Below are positions 8,227 through 17,401 of a stretch of 59,729 nucleotides of DNA, piece after piece. Position 1 is the stretch's first letter. Each line of letters begins with the position of its first letter. The notes beneath the pieces were generated by a model. It was not told the origin of the DNA. It made no database searches and worked only from the letters and a program-made list of their open reading frames with translations. Source of the stretch: an uncultured Bacteroidales bacterium (lineage in GTDB: Bacteria > Bacteroidota > Bacteroidia > Bacteroidales > UBA932); assembly GCA_944325445.1 (NCBI GenBank), contig CALVAG010000010.1:1-59729 (forward strand), in the 5' to 3' direction. A program made the translations under genes and the position numbers.

Positions 8227-9696
8227 ATGAACGAATACACAAAAATCAGTTTGGCCGGAGTCTCTTTTAATTTGGAGAACGACGCCTACAGTCTGCTCGA
8301 AGAGTATCTTGAAGAATTGAGCACATACTACGGGAAAGAGAAAGACGGGAAAGAGATAATTTCGGATATAGAAGAACGTATTGCAGAGCTATTCATAGAG
8401 CGTAAAGGACGGGAAAGAATAATCTCGAAAACAGATGTAATTCAAATAATCGATACTTTGGGACGCCCGAGCGAAATAGAGAGCGGGGCGGCCAAAGAGC
8501 AAAAGAGCGAACAACAGCCTGTAAAAAGAAAACTTTACAGAGATATAAACAATAAAATCATAGGCGGAGTATTGAGCGGCTTTGCAAACTTCTTTAAAAC
8601 CGACCCCGTTTTCGTAAGGCTTATCTATGTTTTCATAACCGTTCTGTTCTTCTTTATGGCGAGAGGAGTACACAGCGGCTTATGGTTTTGGGGCATGATT
8701 ATACTCTACTTCCTGCTCTGCCTGATAATGCCGCCGGCAAAGACCGTTTCGCAACGTTGTGCGATGGCCGGCGTCTCTACAGGAATAGACGATATACAGA
8801 ACAGCAAGAGTATAAGCCCGCAGAAAGAGAGCAGTGCAATAGGAGGATTTATCTCGGTAATAGGCAGAATCCTGCAAATAATTTCAGGTATCATCCTGAT
8901 AGCTTTAGGATTCGGCGGACTGCTCCTTGCATGTATAGTTCTCTTTGGCATAGAAGTCTACAACGGAGTTACTCTTGTAGGCGCTCTGGATTATATAACT
9001 TTGGGAATCAGCGCATGGATAGTAAAGACATTATGTATGGTAACATATCTGCTGTTTTGCATACTTCTGCTCTATTGGGGCATCAAATGCTGTTTCAGAT
9101 TCAAAAGCCCCAAATGGAGACCGGGATTGACGTTCTTCATCGCATTTATAATTCTGGCAATTGCCGCTTCGGTTACAAGCACCATTGCCGCACGGCCATA
9201 CTACAACTATCAGAGCCGCCTGATTACACAGGAACTCGAAAAAAATTATGATACGCTATATGTAAAAATCAACGGCATTCCCGCTTCAGCAAATATAACC
9301 GGTTACCTGAACGAAGGCAGACACTATTACGATCTCTTTTATATAGAGGAGATAAACGGAGAAAAAAACAATCTGAAAATCACTGTCTATCCAGAACTGA
9401 ATATCCGCAGGGATGATGATAATACCGTTCCGGAAATACAATGCAGATATTCATACTTCAGAAACGCAATCATAGCGGATAATGAACAGGAACTTGCCGA
9501 AAAATGTTATACCGTCACGGATTCGCTGATTACGATAAATCCTATATCATACAGTAAAGAGAACAAATTTGAAGGGAAAAAACAAAAATTGTATTTTTAT
9601 CTTCCTGAAAATTGCGTAATTGAAGTGCTGAACAACGATCTGCCCAATATAAATCGCGAAGGGTGGGGCCAGTTCGGCAAAACAGAAGAGGAATAA
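8227..9696 (+). CDS. PspC domain membrane protein, long form
   Basis: A 489-residue paralogue of the 7292 product. The same N-terminal block is present (ISDIEERIAELF), then a PspC domain (KLYRDINNKIIGGVLSGFAN followed by two membrane segments), then additional hydrophobic segments at about residues 210-330 (for example IISGIILIALGFGGLLLACIV and FFIAFIILAIAASVTSTIAA). The last 150 residues are a soluble, probably periplasmic beta-rich domain (TLYVKINGIPASANITGYL onward), as in Bacteroidota proteins joining PspC with an anti-sigma-like or adhesin-like tail. The stop TAA shares one base with the ATG of the next gene, which implies coupled translation. Confidence 0.9.
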   Translation: MNEYTKISLAGVSFNLENDAYSLLEEYLEELSTYYGKEKDGKEIISDIEERIAELFIERKGRERIISKTDVIQIIDTLGRPSEIESGAAKEQKSEQQPVKRKLYRDINNKIIGGVLSGFANFFKTDPVFVRLIYVFITVLFFFMARGVHSGLWFWGMIILYFLLCLIMPPAKTVSQRCAMAGVSTGIDDIQNSKSISPQKESSAIGGFISVIGRILQIISGIILIALGFGGLLLACIVLFGIEVYNGVTLVGALDYITLGISAWIVKTLCMVTYLLFCILLLYWGIKCCFRFKSPKWRPGLTFFIAFIILAIAASVTSTIAARPYYNYQSRLITQELEKNYDTLYVKINGIPASANITGYLNEGRHYYDLFYIEEINGEKNNLKITVYPELNIRRDDDNTVPEIQCRYSYFRNAIIADNEQELAEKCYTVTDSLITINPISYSKENKFEGKKQKLYFYLPENCVIEVLNNDLPNINREGWGQFGKTEEE

Positions 9697-10187
9697 TGGA
9701 ACTGTTTATAGAGATAACGGCTGTAATAATGGGGGTCATAGGGCTGTTGGGATGTATTCTTCCGATACTGCCCGGCCCTCCATTAAGCTATATAGCGCTG
9801 GTACTTCAATATTTTTTCACAAACCATCCTGGCACTTCCGACGAGATTACCGGCCGTTTTATGATAATCTGGCTCATAATAACCATCGTCGTGACGGTTC
9901 TGGATTATATAGTGCCGGCTTACTTTACAAAAATTACCGGAGGTACAAAAGAGGCTGTAAGAGGCTCGATTGGCGGCATGCTTATAGGACTTTTCTTTTT
10001 CCCGCCATTCGGGATGATTATAGGAAGCTTTATAGGGGCTATGCTTATGGAGCTCTATTATCATAAGAAAACAATGGGAGCCTCGCTCCTTTCGGCACTC
10101 GGCTCCCTTTTAGGTTTCATATTCGGCACCGGCATAAAACTTATAGCCAGCGGAATAATGCTCTACTACATTATAAAGTTCATCTGA
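9696..10187 (+). CDS. DUF456 family membrane protein
   Basis: A 163-residue integral membrane protein. The start at ATG 9696 overlaps the preceding stop by one base (TAATG); an upstream in-frame start would lie inside the PspC gene. It shows the DUF456 layout: an N-terminal helix ending GLLGCILPILPGPPLSYIAL, a second helix (MIIWLIITIVVTVLDYIVPAYF), then glycine-rich GGMLIGLFFFPPFGMIIGSFIGAM and a final helix. The role of DUF456 is unknown; its place in the PspC operon suggests an envelope function. Confidence 0.88.
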   Translation: MELFIEITAVIMGVIGLLGCILPILPGPPLSYIALVLQYFFTNHPGTSDEITGRFMIIWLIITIVVTVLDYIVPAYFTKITGGTKEAVRGSIGGMLIGLFFFPPFGMIIGSFIGAMLMELYYHKKTMGASLLSALGSLLGFIFGTGIKLIASGIMLYYIIKFI

Positions 10188-10188
10188 C

Positions 10189-10207
10189 CGCAGAACTATT
10201 TTCTGCG
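10189..10207. terminator. Short hairpin between convergent genes
   Basis: CGCAGAA and TTCTGCG pair perfectly around a 5-base loop, between the DUF456 stop and the stop codon of the convergent phosphatase gene, which lies inside the hairpin. There is no strong T run, so termination is only plausible. Confidence 0.3.
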
Positions 10208-11152
10208 CGATACAGTGTACAGGATCGAACCCTCGCTGTCCAGCATATAGAGATTCATCTCTTTTGCAGAGAGACTCATTACCGAGAATCCCTCTTCGGG
10301 GCTGCAGAATTGTGTGCCTTCCACAGGCTCCACGTCTCTGGCAAGCGAAGCAGAACTGTTTACGACATAATCGATATCGCTCTTGCCGTCTCTTATATGC
10401 TGGAAGTTGTGGATATGGCCGCAGATATACATATCTATCCCATACTTGGTCAAGATTGTATTAAGCCTCTCCTGCATGTCAATCCTCTCCTGCTCCTTTT
10501 TGTCTGTCTGGGCATAAACGGGATGGTGTCCTATCACTACCTTCCATGTATCGTCAGATGCTGCAAGAGTCGAATCTATCCACTCCAACTGGATTTCCAG
10601 ATTCTGCTTTCCAGCATCGGGATAATCCAGAGAATCCCTGCGGTATTTGTCTATCATAGGTGTCGTATCTACAAACACCACCAGAAGTGATGCAGTATCC
10701 TCAACTTCAAAACTCCTTGCATAATAACGGGCAGGGGCATTCCACCTTCTGCTCACTCCTGAATAATCGATTACTGCCTGAGTGTTGCCCCTGTATTCAT
10801 GATTTCCCATTATTGCAAACCAGTCTATCATAAGTTCGGGATGGGCGTAAATCAACTCATAGTTGGTCATCCAGAGCGGATCGTTTACAGACCTTACACC
10901 CTCGAAGTGATGAACATCGCCGGCGGCTGCCACAAACTCGATATCTACGGTTTCAGCCAGATTCCCCATAGTCTCTGCAATAGGTTTCTGAAGGTAGTAG
11001 CCGTTGCGTCCCAAGTCATTTGCAATGATGAAATTGAAATTGTCTTCTGGGAGCGATGTAAGTCTGTTTACAGGCTGTTGCCCGGTACACCCAATCAAAA
11101 AGGGAAACAAAAGCGGCAACAACAACAAAACTGCGTGTCTCTTTAAAATCAT
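10196..11152 (-). CDS. Purple-acid-phosphatase-like metallophosphoesterase lipoprotein
   Basis: A secreted lipoprotein (signal with FLIGC, cysteine 22) of the calcineurin-like metallophosphoesterase superfamily, closest to tartrate-resistant acid phosphatase. Metal-site motifs are in order: AND (D46), GDVHHFEGV (D79), GNHEYRGN (N117, H118), GHHPVY (H209, H210) and GHIHNFQH (H246, H248). In the animal enzymes the second motif reads GDNFYFTGV, where the tyrosine binds the ferric ion; here a histidine (H82) stands in that place. It follows the TonB receptor by 11 bases and so shares its transcript. A role in releasing phosphate from an imported or surface substrate is inferred from the pairing. 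Confidence 0.85.
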   Translation of the reverse strand: MILKRHAVLLLLPLLFPFLIGCTGQQPVNRLTSLPEDNFNFIIANDLGRNGYYLQKPIAETMGNLAETVDIEFVAAAGDVHHFEGVRSVNDPLWMTNYELIYAHPELMIDWFAIMGNHEYRGNTQAVIDYSGVSRRWNAPARYYARSFEVEDTASLLVVFVDTTPMIDKYRRDSLDYPDAGKQNLEIQLEWIDSTLAASDDTWKVVIGHHPVYAQTDKKEQERIDMQERLNTILTKYGIDMYICGHIHNFQHIRDGKSDIDYVVNSSASLARDVEPVEGTQFCSPEEGFSVMSLSAKEMNLYMLDSEGSILYTVSRRK

Positions 11153-11163
11153 AATATATCTTT

Positions 11164-13980
11164 TTATAAATTAAACTTGACTCCGATGTTGAATGTGGGT
11201 TTGTAATACTCCAACTGCGCAAGTCTGGATTTAACACCCTGATAATAACGGAGCGGAGTATTTGTCAGATTGTTTGCTTCCCCAAAGATAGTAAAATGCC
11301 CGCCGATTTTATACGATGCATTGACATCGAGGAAAAGCTGTTTGTCATAGTACCTGTCGCTGAATGCCTCATCTGCGACTTCATCAAGATAGCTTGCTGC
11401 ATAATTGAGCGAAACCCTTGCAGAGAATCTCTTGTTCTCCCATGAAAGAGAGGCGTTGAACATGTGGGGTGTTGTACCGGGAAAATCTACATCGGTTCTC
11501 TCTTCGCCGTCTTCATTGTATATTCCTGAAGCTTTCGACCCCGTATAGGTGTAGTTGAGATATATCGAAAAGTTTTTAAGGAATTTGCCGGGCAAAAAAT
11601 CCAATTTTCTCTGGAGTGCAACCTCTACGCCGTAAAGATTTACGCTCTCGCCATTGAGAGGTACGGTATACTCCCATGTCTCGCCTGCAGGAATCGGGTT
11701 TGCAAGATTAGGGAAATCCTCTGCAAAACGGTCTGTCGTATAACTTGAATTCATATAGGTGTAGATGAAGTTGTCGAGTTTTTTATAGAAGAATCCTCCT
11801 GAAACTATACCGATATTCTTGAAGTAATATTCAGCCATCAAATCGAAATTGTATGAATATGTCGCTTCCAGATTGGGATTTCCCGCAACAATCTCTCCCT
11901 TGTCCTGCTTTACGTCGAGGTAAGGAACGAGCGCATAGTAGTTAGGCCTTGCCAATGCCGTAGAGAATGCTGCCCTCAATATGAAATTGTCGGAGATATT
12001 GTATTTGAAAGAGAGGCTCGGCAGGAAATTTATATATGAGTTCTCGCGGCTTCTGTTCTCTGCATTGTCGTAATCCTCGTTTGTAATATAATTTCCGTCA
12101 TAATTGATATGGGTATGCTCTGCCCTTACTCCAACTATATAAGAGAGTTTGTCTGTAATATCCTGATCCCATCGTATATAGGCAGCCAATATTCTCTCCT
12201 TTGCAGAATAGTTGCTTACCAGATATTCCTCAGGGTCGGCTTCGGCCTCGAATTTGCTCCCGTCATATATGTTCACGTTTCCAAGATAACTGTTTGAAAC
12301 AAACGTTCCCGGAACATAGGCTGCCCCTTGATGGAGGTGTGAACCGAATGTTTTGGTCTCCATATCTGCAAGGACAGGAAAATCCCCGACAGGCTCATAC
12401 TTGAAAAGATCGTTTTCCCTCTCCTTATCTTTGAAACGGGCACGGAGTCCGAATCTCAGACGCCCTTTCTGATCCTTGATAATAGTGAGGGGGACGCGTG
12501 CATTTATTTTGGCAGAAAGCTCATCTTCTTTGGTAAAATCGTGGTTTTCCGTCAGTTCATCAAATGTAAAGAGGCTGAGATTCTCGTCTGGAGAACTTAC
12601 CACAGGCTTATATGTATCTGCAAGATTCTCCAAAATGGAGACACCTTCCTGACGGAATTCTATATAACGCTCGTTGGGACGGTCCTCGCTTGCCTTTGAA
12701 TAGCTGATATTCCAATCCAAATCGAATTTCGAAGAGAGCAGATGGCGTCCGTTAAGAGCATATGACTGAACCCTCTGATCCTCCAGTCGGCGTTTTCTGT
12801 TTCTGTTGTTATCTATACCGCCCTTGGTCTGACGGGCAATTGTTCCCTCATATCCTTCAAAAACGCCGCCGTCACCGTATATCGGCTCTATGTCCTTATA
12901 TGAAAGCGCATAACGGTTTTCCCTGTCATCGCGCCAGTTATACATTATATCGGCAGATATGGTATTGTTTTCGTCTATCTTATAGTCTAAATTTGCAGAG
13001 ATGCTCCTCCTTACGCGCTGTACGTCATATTTTCTCAGCTCCATCTCCTCTGCATAAATATTCCCCTCATCATCCTCTTTCCATGTCGCCTCTATATTGT
13101 CTGAACCGTAATCTTTGTTCATATATGAGGCGCTTATCACCATACCGAACTTGTCATTGAAAAACCTGTTTCCGTAAACGAGGCCCGCCGTTCCGGTAAA
13201 GCCCTCCCTGATAGGATTGTATCCGCCGGCAAGGGTTGCAGAAAGCCTCTGTCCGCCCGTAGCCGCACGGGTGATAAGGTCTACAGAACCTCCGATTGCA
13301 TCGCCATCCATATCGGGAGTGATTGTCTTATTCACCTCTATGGTCTGGATCATGTCAGAAGGAATGAGGTCCATCTGCACCTTACGGTTATCACCCTCTG
13401 CGGATGGTATTCTGTTTCCATTGAGCATTACCGAGTTCAACTCCGATGCCAGTCCCCTGACGATAATGTTTCTGGCCTCTCCCTGGTCATTCTGCATTGA
13501 AATACCGGGCACTCTTTTGAGCGCATCTCCGATATTGGCATCGGGGAAACGGCCTACTTGATCTGCCGAAATGACATTGGATATATTGGCATTGGTTTTT
13601 TGAGTATTGAGGGCCTTGGCCTGACCGCGAAGCATATCGCCCATAACGACTGCCGCTCCAAGCTCATAAGAATACTCATCCATTACGAAATCAACAAGAA
13701 CATTTTCTCCGGCTTTTACCGTAGCGCTCTGTGCCGGGGCATTATAACCTATATATATTACCTCGACCCGATAGGTCCCTTCCGGCACATTCAAAAACTC
13801 ATAATGACCATTATTGTCTGAAATGGTATAACGGTTGTACTTGTCGAGCGTGATTGTTGCTCCGGGCAATGGCCGTCCGGCTTCGCTGTCTTGTAAATAA
13901 CCCGAAATAACACCGCTGTTCTGTGCATAGGAAAGCACGGAAAACAGACAGGCAAAAAGAATTGAAAGAATTTTTTTCAT
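11164..13980 (-). CDS. TonB-dependent receptor with carboxypeptidase-like N-terminal domain
   Basis: A 938-residue outer-membrane receptor. It has a signal peptide (cleavage after LSYAQ), a carboxypeptidase-regulatory-like domain at about 23-110 (GVISGYLQDSEAGRPLPGAT), a plug beginning near residue 125 (SADQVGRFPDANIGDALKRV, IIVRGLASELNSVMLNGNRI, GDAIGGSVDLITR) and a barrel ending ..FNIGVKFNL. The plug motifs are those of the large TonB receptor group best known from Caulobacter and Xanthomonas, distinct from SusC. It is paired with the phosphatase lipoprotein downstream, so phosphate or phospho-compound uptake is likely but unproven. A long palindrome lies just before the start codon. Confidence 0.93.
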   Translation of the reverse strand: MKKILSILFACLFSVLSYAQNSGVISGYLQDSEAGRPLPGATITLDKYNRYTISDNNGHYEFLNVPEGTYRVEVIYIGYNAPAQSATVKAGENVLVDFVMDEYSYELGAAVVMGDMLRGQAKALNTQKTNANISNVISADQVGRFPDANIGDALKRVPGISMQNDQGEARNIIVRGLASELNSVMLNGNRIPSAEGDNRKVQMDLIPSDMIQTIEVNKTITPDMDGDAIGGSVDLITRAATGGQRLSATLAGGYNPIREGFTGTAGLVYGNRFFNDKFGMVISASYMNKDYGSDNIEATWKEDDEGNIYAEEMELRKYDVQRVRRSISANLDYKIDENNTISADIMYNWRDDRENRYALSYKDIEPIYGDGGVFEGYEGTIARQTKGGIDNNRNRKRRLEDQRVQSYALNGRHLLSSKFDLDWNISYSKASEDRPNERYIEFRQEGVSILENLADTYKPVVSSPDENLSLFTFDELTENHDFTKEDELSAKINARVPLTIIKDQKGRLRFGLRARFKDKERENDLFKYEPVGDFPVLADMETKTFGSHLHQGAAYVPGTFVSNSYLGNVNIYDGSKFEAEADPEEYLVSNYSAKERILAAYIRWDQDITDKLSYIVGVRAEHTHINYDGNYITNEDYDNAENRSRENSYINFLPSLSFKYNISDNFILRAAFSTALARPNYYALVPYLDVKQDKGEIVAGNPNLEATYSYNFDLMAEYYFKNIGIVSGGFFYKKLDNFIYTYMNSSYTTDRFAEDFPNLANPIPAGETWEYTVPLNGESVNLYGVEVALQRKLDFLPGKFLKNFSIYLNYTYTGSKASGIYNEDGEERTDVDFPGTTPHMFNASLSWENKRFSARVSLNYAASYLDEVADEAFSDRYYDKQLFLDVNASYKIGGHFTIFGEANNLTNTPLRYYQGVKSRLAQLEYYKPTFNIGVKFNL

Positions 13981-14038
13981 ACGTAAACAAATTACCCTTT
14001 TTTAAATTTTTCGCAAAAAAGGGTAATAGATGTTACGT
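13981..14038 (-). promoter_or_regulatory. Near-perfect 58-base palindrome directly before the receptor start codon
   Basis: ATTACCCTTTTTT (13991-14003) and AAAAAAGGGTAAT (14015-14027) are perfect 13-base inverted repeats with an 11-base spacer. Outer arms ACGTAAACA (13981-13989) and TGTTACGT (14031-14038) extend the pairing with one bulge. It sits between kbl and the receptor on the minus strand and touches the receptor ATG. It may be a kbl terminator, a leader hairpin that hides the receptor's ribosome site, or an operator. Confidence 0.6.
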
Positions 14039-14097
14039 ACGAGTTAAAAAATCCAAAAAAAATTGTTACAAAACGGCTAATCCCGCTTACAGCGCAT

Positions 14098-15285
14098 TTA
14101 AATGACCTTCAGTTCCCTGCCTACCTTTACAAAGGCGGCGACAGCCTTGTCGAGCTGCTCCCTTGTATGGCCGGCGGAGAGCTGCACTCTTATCCTTGCC
14201 TCGCCTTTCGGCACGACAGGATAGTAGAACCCGACTACGTAAATTCCCTCTTCCAGAAGTTTTGCCGCCATCTTCTGCGAAAGCGGTGCGTCATAAAGCA
14301 TCACCGCACATATCGCAGACTGGGTGGGCTTGATGTCGAATCCGCTCTGCTGCATCTTCTCGACAAAATATTCTGTATTCCGATGCAGTCTCTCCTGCAG
14401 TTCGTTTGTCTGTGCCATCATGTTGAACATCTCTATACCTGCAGCGGCAACCATGGGAGGAATGGAATTGGAGAAAAGATAGGGGCGCGAACGCTGTCTG
14501 AGCATTGCTATAATCTCCTTTCTACCCGTTGTAAAGCCGCCTATCGCACCTCCGAAAGCCTTGCCCAGGGTCCCTGTGATTATCTCTATTTTTCCCCTCA
14601 GATTATAGAGTTCCGTAACTCCCCTTCCTGTCTGCCCTACAACGCCTGCCGAATGCGATTCGTCTACCATCACCATTGCATTGTATTTGGCTGCCAGTTC
14701 GTAAATCCTGTCTACGGGAGCCACGTTGCCGTCCATGGAGAAGACCCCGTCTGTAACTATAAGCCTGAATCTTTTGTCCTGCGCCTTTTTCAGACACTCC
14801 TCCAGTTCGGCCATATCCGCATTCGCATAACGGTAACGCTGTGCCTTGCAAAGTCTCACGCCGTCTATAATGGAGGCATGGTTCAAAGAATCGGAAATTA
14901 TCGCATCCTGCTCGCCGAGCAAAGGTTCGAAAACGCCTCCGTTTGCATCGAAACATGCGGCATATAGAATCGTGTCTTCCGTTCCGAAAAATTCGGCGAT
15001 TTTTTTCTCCAGCTCCTTATGCAAATCCTGAGTACCGCAGATAAACCGCACGCTCGACATCCCGAACCCTCTCCGGTCAAGAGCCCTTTTCGCAGCCTCT
15101 ATCAGCCTTTTGTTGTCTGAAAGTCCAAGATAGTTGTTTGCACAGAAATTAAGCACCTCATTTCCGCCCTTTACGGTAATTGCCGCACTCTGCGGTGATG
15201 TTATAACTCTTTCGTCTTTATAAAGACCTGCATTTTTTATCTCATCCAGCTCTTTGCTGAGATATTTCTGAAAAGACTCGTACAT
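14098..15285 (-). CDS. kbl: Glycine C-acetyltransferase (2-amino-3-ketobutyrate CoA ligase)
   Basis: A PLP enzyme of the alpha-oxoamine synthase family that splits 2-amino-3-oxobutyrate with CoA into glycine and acetyl-CoA, the second step of threonine breakdown. The 395-residue length matches the family. Motifs: NFCANNYLGLSDN near the start, FGMSSVRFICGTQDLHKELE, DGVFSMDGNVAP, VMVDESHSAGVVGQTGRG, and the PLP lysine in TGTLGKAFGGAIGG. No threonine dehydrogenase gene is next to it. The related 8-amino-7-oxononanoate synthase is less likely because the segment MSSVRFICGTQ is the kbl form and no biotin genes are near. Confidence 0.93.
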   Translation of the reverse strand: MYESFQKYLSKELDEIKNAGLYKDERVITSPQSAAITVKGGNEVLNFCANNYLGLSDNKRLIEAAKRALDRRGFGMSSVRFICGTQDLHKELEKKIAEFFGTEDTILYAACFDANGGVFEPLLGEQDAIISDSLNHASIIDGVRLCKAQRYRYANADMAELEECLKKAQDKRFRLIVTDGVFSMDGNVAPVDRIYELAAKYNAMVMVDESHSAGVVGQTGRGVTELYNLRGKIEIITGTLGKAFGGAIGGFTTGRKEIIAMLRQRSRPYLFSNSIPPMVAAAGIEMFNMMAQTNELQERLHRNTEYFVEKMQQSGFDIKPTQSAICAVMLYDAPLSQKMAAKLLEEGIYVVGFYYPVVPKGEARIRVQLSAGHTREQLDKAVAAFVKVGRELKVI

Positions 15286-15322
15286 GGTTTACAGTTTTTA
15301 AAATTTTCCATTGCATTTATCA

Positions 15323-15356
15323 CAAAAATAACAAGAATCCCGCCGTTTGGAGCAAC
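15323..15356 (-). promoter_or_regulatory. Predicted promoter of kbl
   Basis: On the minus strand, TATTTTTG (15330-15323) matches TAnnTTTG, with GTTG (15356-15353) upstream at a spacing of 22, slightly long. It lies about 38 bases before the kbl start codon. Confidence 0.4.
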
Positions 15357-15459
15357 TTTTCACCTCTCTCTTCAAAAAAACCGAGAGATTTGAAAAAATG
15401 GTATTAAATTAGCGGTCTGATAAGTGAAACAAAACGTATTATTCAAATATATAAGAGAG

Positions 15460-15777
15460 ATGGAAATAAATGTAAATGACAGTAATTTCAAAGAGGTTGT
15501 TCTTGAGAGCAACAAACCCGTACTCGTTGATTTCTGGGCTACATGGTGCGGACCGTGCAGGGCTCTTGCACCTGTAATCGAAGAGATAGCAAAAGAGTAT
15601 GAAGGAAAGGCCGTTATTGCAAAATGCAATGTAGACGAAGCTGCAGACGCCCCTGCAGAATACGGCATAAGAAATATCCCTACGCTTATCTTCTTCAAAA
15701 ACGGCGAGGTAAAAGGGAAAATCGTAGGTACCACCCCTAAAAAAGGCATTACCGACGAACTGGATAAATTACTATAG
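15460..15777 (+). CDS. trxA: Thioredoxin
   Basis: A 105-residue cytoplasmic thioredoxin that reduces protein disulfides. The start is the ATG at 15460 (MEINVNDSNF); the upstream extension to a GTG at 15424 does not fit the family. The active site FWATWCGPC has cysteines at residues 30 and 33. The cis-proline segment is IRNIPTLIFFKNG and the aspartate of the buried charge is in VLVDFW. It is divergent from kbl and followed 30 bases later by a small beta-barrel gene. Confidence 0.95.
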   Translation: MEINVNDSNFKEVVLESNKPVLVDFWATWCGPCRALAPVIEEIAKEYEGKAVIAKCNVDEAADAPAEYGIRNIPTLIFFKNGEVKGKIVGTTPKKGITDELDKLL

Positions 15778-15807
15778 ACAATACTTTAACTTTAAAATCA
15801 TAAGCAC

Positions 15808-16419
15808 ATGAAAAAGATTGCGATCCTCTTTTCCGTAATTCTGCTTTCCACTACGGTTTACGGACAGTTCGGTATAAAGGCCGGTCTCAACTTCAATTCG
15901 ATGAAGGATTTTAATGTAAATGAATTGCGATCTTCATTCGAGGGTAAAACAGGATTCCATGTGGGAGTCCTCTACAAATTGAACCTGCCGCTCGGTTTTG
16001 CATTGCAGCCCGAACTTATGTACACCCAGAAAGGCGGCTCCATAGATATGGGAGGCAGAGCAAGCGGAGATATAAAGATGAATTATCTGCAACTTCCCGT
16101 AAATCTGCAATGGGGTGTAGATCTCGTACTTTTCCGCCCGTTCGTGATGGTCTCTCCGTATATAGGATATGCCATTGCCAAAGGTGACGGATTCAAAGAT
16201 GTCGAATGGGACAATTTGAACAAATTCGAATACGGAGTCGGCATAGGCGCCGGATTGGACATCTGGAAATTCCAGGTCAGCGGACGCTACTGCTGGGATC
16301 TGGGAACAATTTCTGATTTCAAGGGAGACAGTTTCGGCGAAGGCTTTGAAGATGTGTTCAGAGCCATGAACAATGGAAAAAACAGGGGATTCGAACTTTC
16401 AATCGCCTTTTTATTCTAA
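15808..16419 (+). CDS. Small outer-membrane beta-barrel protein (PorT-like)
   Basis: A 203-residue protein with a signal peptide cleaved after VYGQ, then FGIKAGLNFNSMKDFN, the usual opening strand of eight-stranded PorT-like / outer-membrane beta-barrel family proteins. Alternating hydrophobic strands (LPLGFALQPELMYTQKGG, MNYLQLPVNLQWG, GVGIGAGLDIWKFQVSGRY) continue to a final ..GFELSIAFLF with terminal phenylalanine. Its function is unknown; such proteins are often abundant surface proteins. Confidence 0.87.
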   Translation: MKKIAILFSVILLSTTVYGQFGIKAGLNFNSMKDFNVNELRSSFEGKTGFHVGVLYKLNLPLGFALQPELMYTQKGGSIDMGGRASGDIKMNYLQLPVNLQWGVDLVLFRPFVMVSPYIGYAIAKGDGFKDVEWDNLNKFEYGVGIGAGLDIWKFQVSGRYCWDLGTISDFKGDSFGEGFEDVFRAMNNGKNRGFELSIAFLF

Positions 16420-16433
16420 CAGAATCCTGACAA

Positions 16434-17399
16434 GTGAACATCGGGCAAATAACAACGGATTTGGGAAATGACTGGAGTGGATACCGCAACATTATGGTAT
16501 CCACTCTCTTTAATGACAACCCTCTTATAACCGCAGTAAACAACTATCTTATAGAGACCGGCGGCAAACAGCTGAGACCTATGCTGGCGCTGCTCTCCGG
16601 AGGGGCATGCGGAGAGCGCAACAGCAAAGTGCTCCATTGCGCTGCAGTGGCGGAGATGATACATACCGCGACACTCCTGCATGACGATGTCACCGATGAC
16701 GGCAATATCAGAAGGGGAAAACCTACGGTAAAGGCGCTCTTTACACCGGCAGCCTCGGTCTTGTCCGGGGATTACTGGCTTGCAAGAGCACTCTACCTTC
16801 TCTGCTCGGAATGCGATTCCAAAATACTCGAATGTTTTACAACCGCCGTAGAGTATCTGGCTGAAGGGGAGATGATACAGATGGATCTCTCCCAAACGCT
16901 CAAAATGACAGAAGAGACCTATTACGGCATTATCACAAAAAAGACCTCGAGCCTGTTTATCGCAGCAACGAAAGGCGCCGCCATCGCGGTAAACGCCCCT
17001 GAAGAATGGATAGATGCAATGGCCTGTTATTCTCTTTACCTTGGGCAGGCATTCCAGATAAGAGATGACATATTCGACTATTCGCCGTCGCTCCATACCG
17101 GAAAGGCGACCGGGGCGGATGTCAGGGAGCGGAAAATAACCCTTCCCCTTATATGCGCCATGAGAGAGGCCACAGAGCAGCAAACCGCGATTATCATGGA
17201 TAAAATAGCAAGGCAAAGCACGGATGTGGCAGAAGCGGCACTCGATTTCGTAGCAAAACATAACGGCGTGGGATCTGCCCAGGCCCAACTGGCAAAAAGG
17301 GCGGAACTTGCAAAAGAGAGCCTTTCACCTCTGCCGGAAACAAAAGAGAAAAGACATCTTTTAGAGATTGCAGATTATCTCTGCACCCGCAACTCTTGA
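16434..17399 (+). CDS. Polyprenyl (trans-isoprenyl) diphosphate synthase
   Basis: Head-to-tail prenyltransferase that builds long isoprenoid diphosphates, probably for the menaquinone side chain. The first aspartate-rich motif is LLHDDVTDDGNIRRG, the second is FQIRDDIFDYSPS, and KGTKLR-type substrate binding appears as GGKQLRPMLALLSGGA. The frame begins at GTG 16434 (VNIGQITTDLGNDW); no ATG lies upstream and the next ATG (16494) would cut the first helix, so GTG is preferred. It starts 14 bases after the beta-barrel gene. The two residues before the first motif (LH) fit a long-chain rather than farnesyl product, but chain length cannot be assigned safely. Confidence 0.9.
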   Translation: MNIGQITTDLGNDWSGYRNIMVSTLFNDNPLITAVNNYLIETGGKQLRPMLALLSGGACGERNSKVLHCAAVAEMIHTATLLHDDVTDDGNIRRGKPTVKALFTPAASVLSGDYWLARALYLLCSECDSKILECFTTAVEYLAEGEMIQMDLSQTLKMTEETYYGIITKKTSSLFIAATKGAAIAVNAPEEWIDAMACYSLYLGQAFQIRDDIFDYSPSLHTGKATGADVRERKITLPLICAMREATEQQTAIIMDKIARQSTDVAEAALDFVAKHNGVGSAQAQLAKRAELAKESLSPLPETKEKRHLLEIADYLCTRNS

Positions 17400-17401
17400 A
17401 T

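Noticed and set aside
16416..17288. Long minus-strand open frame opposite the polyprenyl synthase
   Set aside because: It is the exact shadow of a well-supported gene and shows no family motif.
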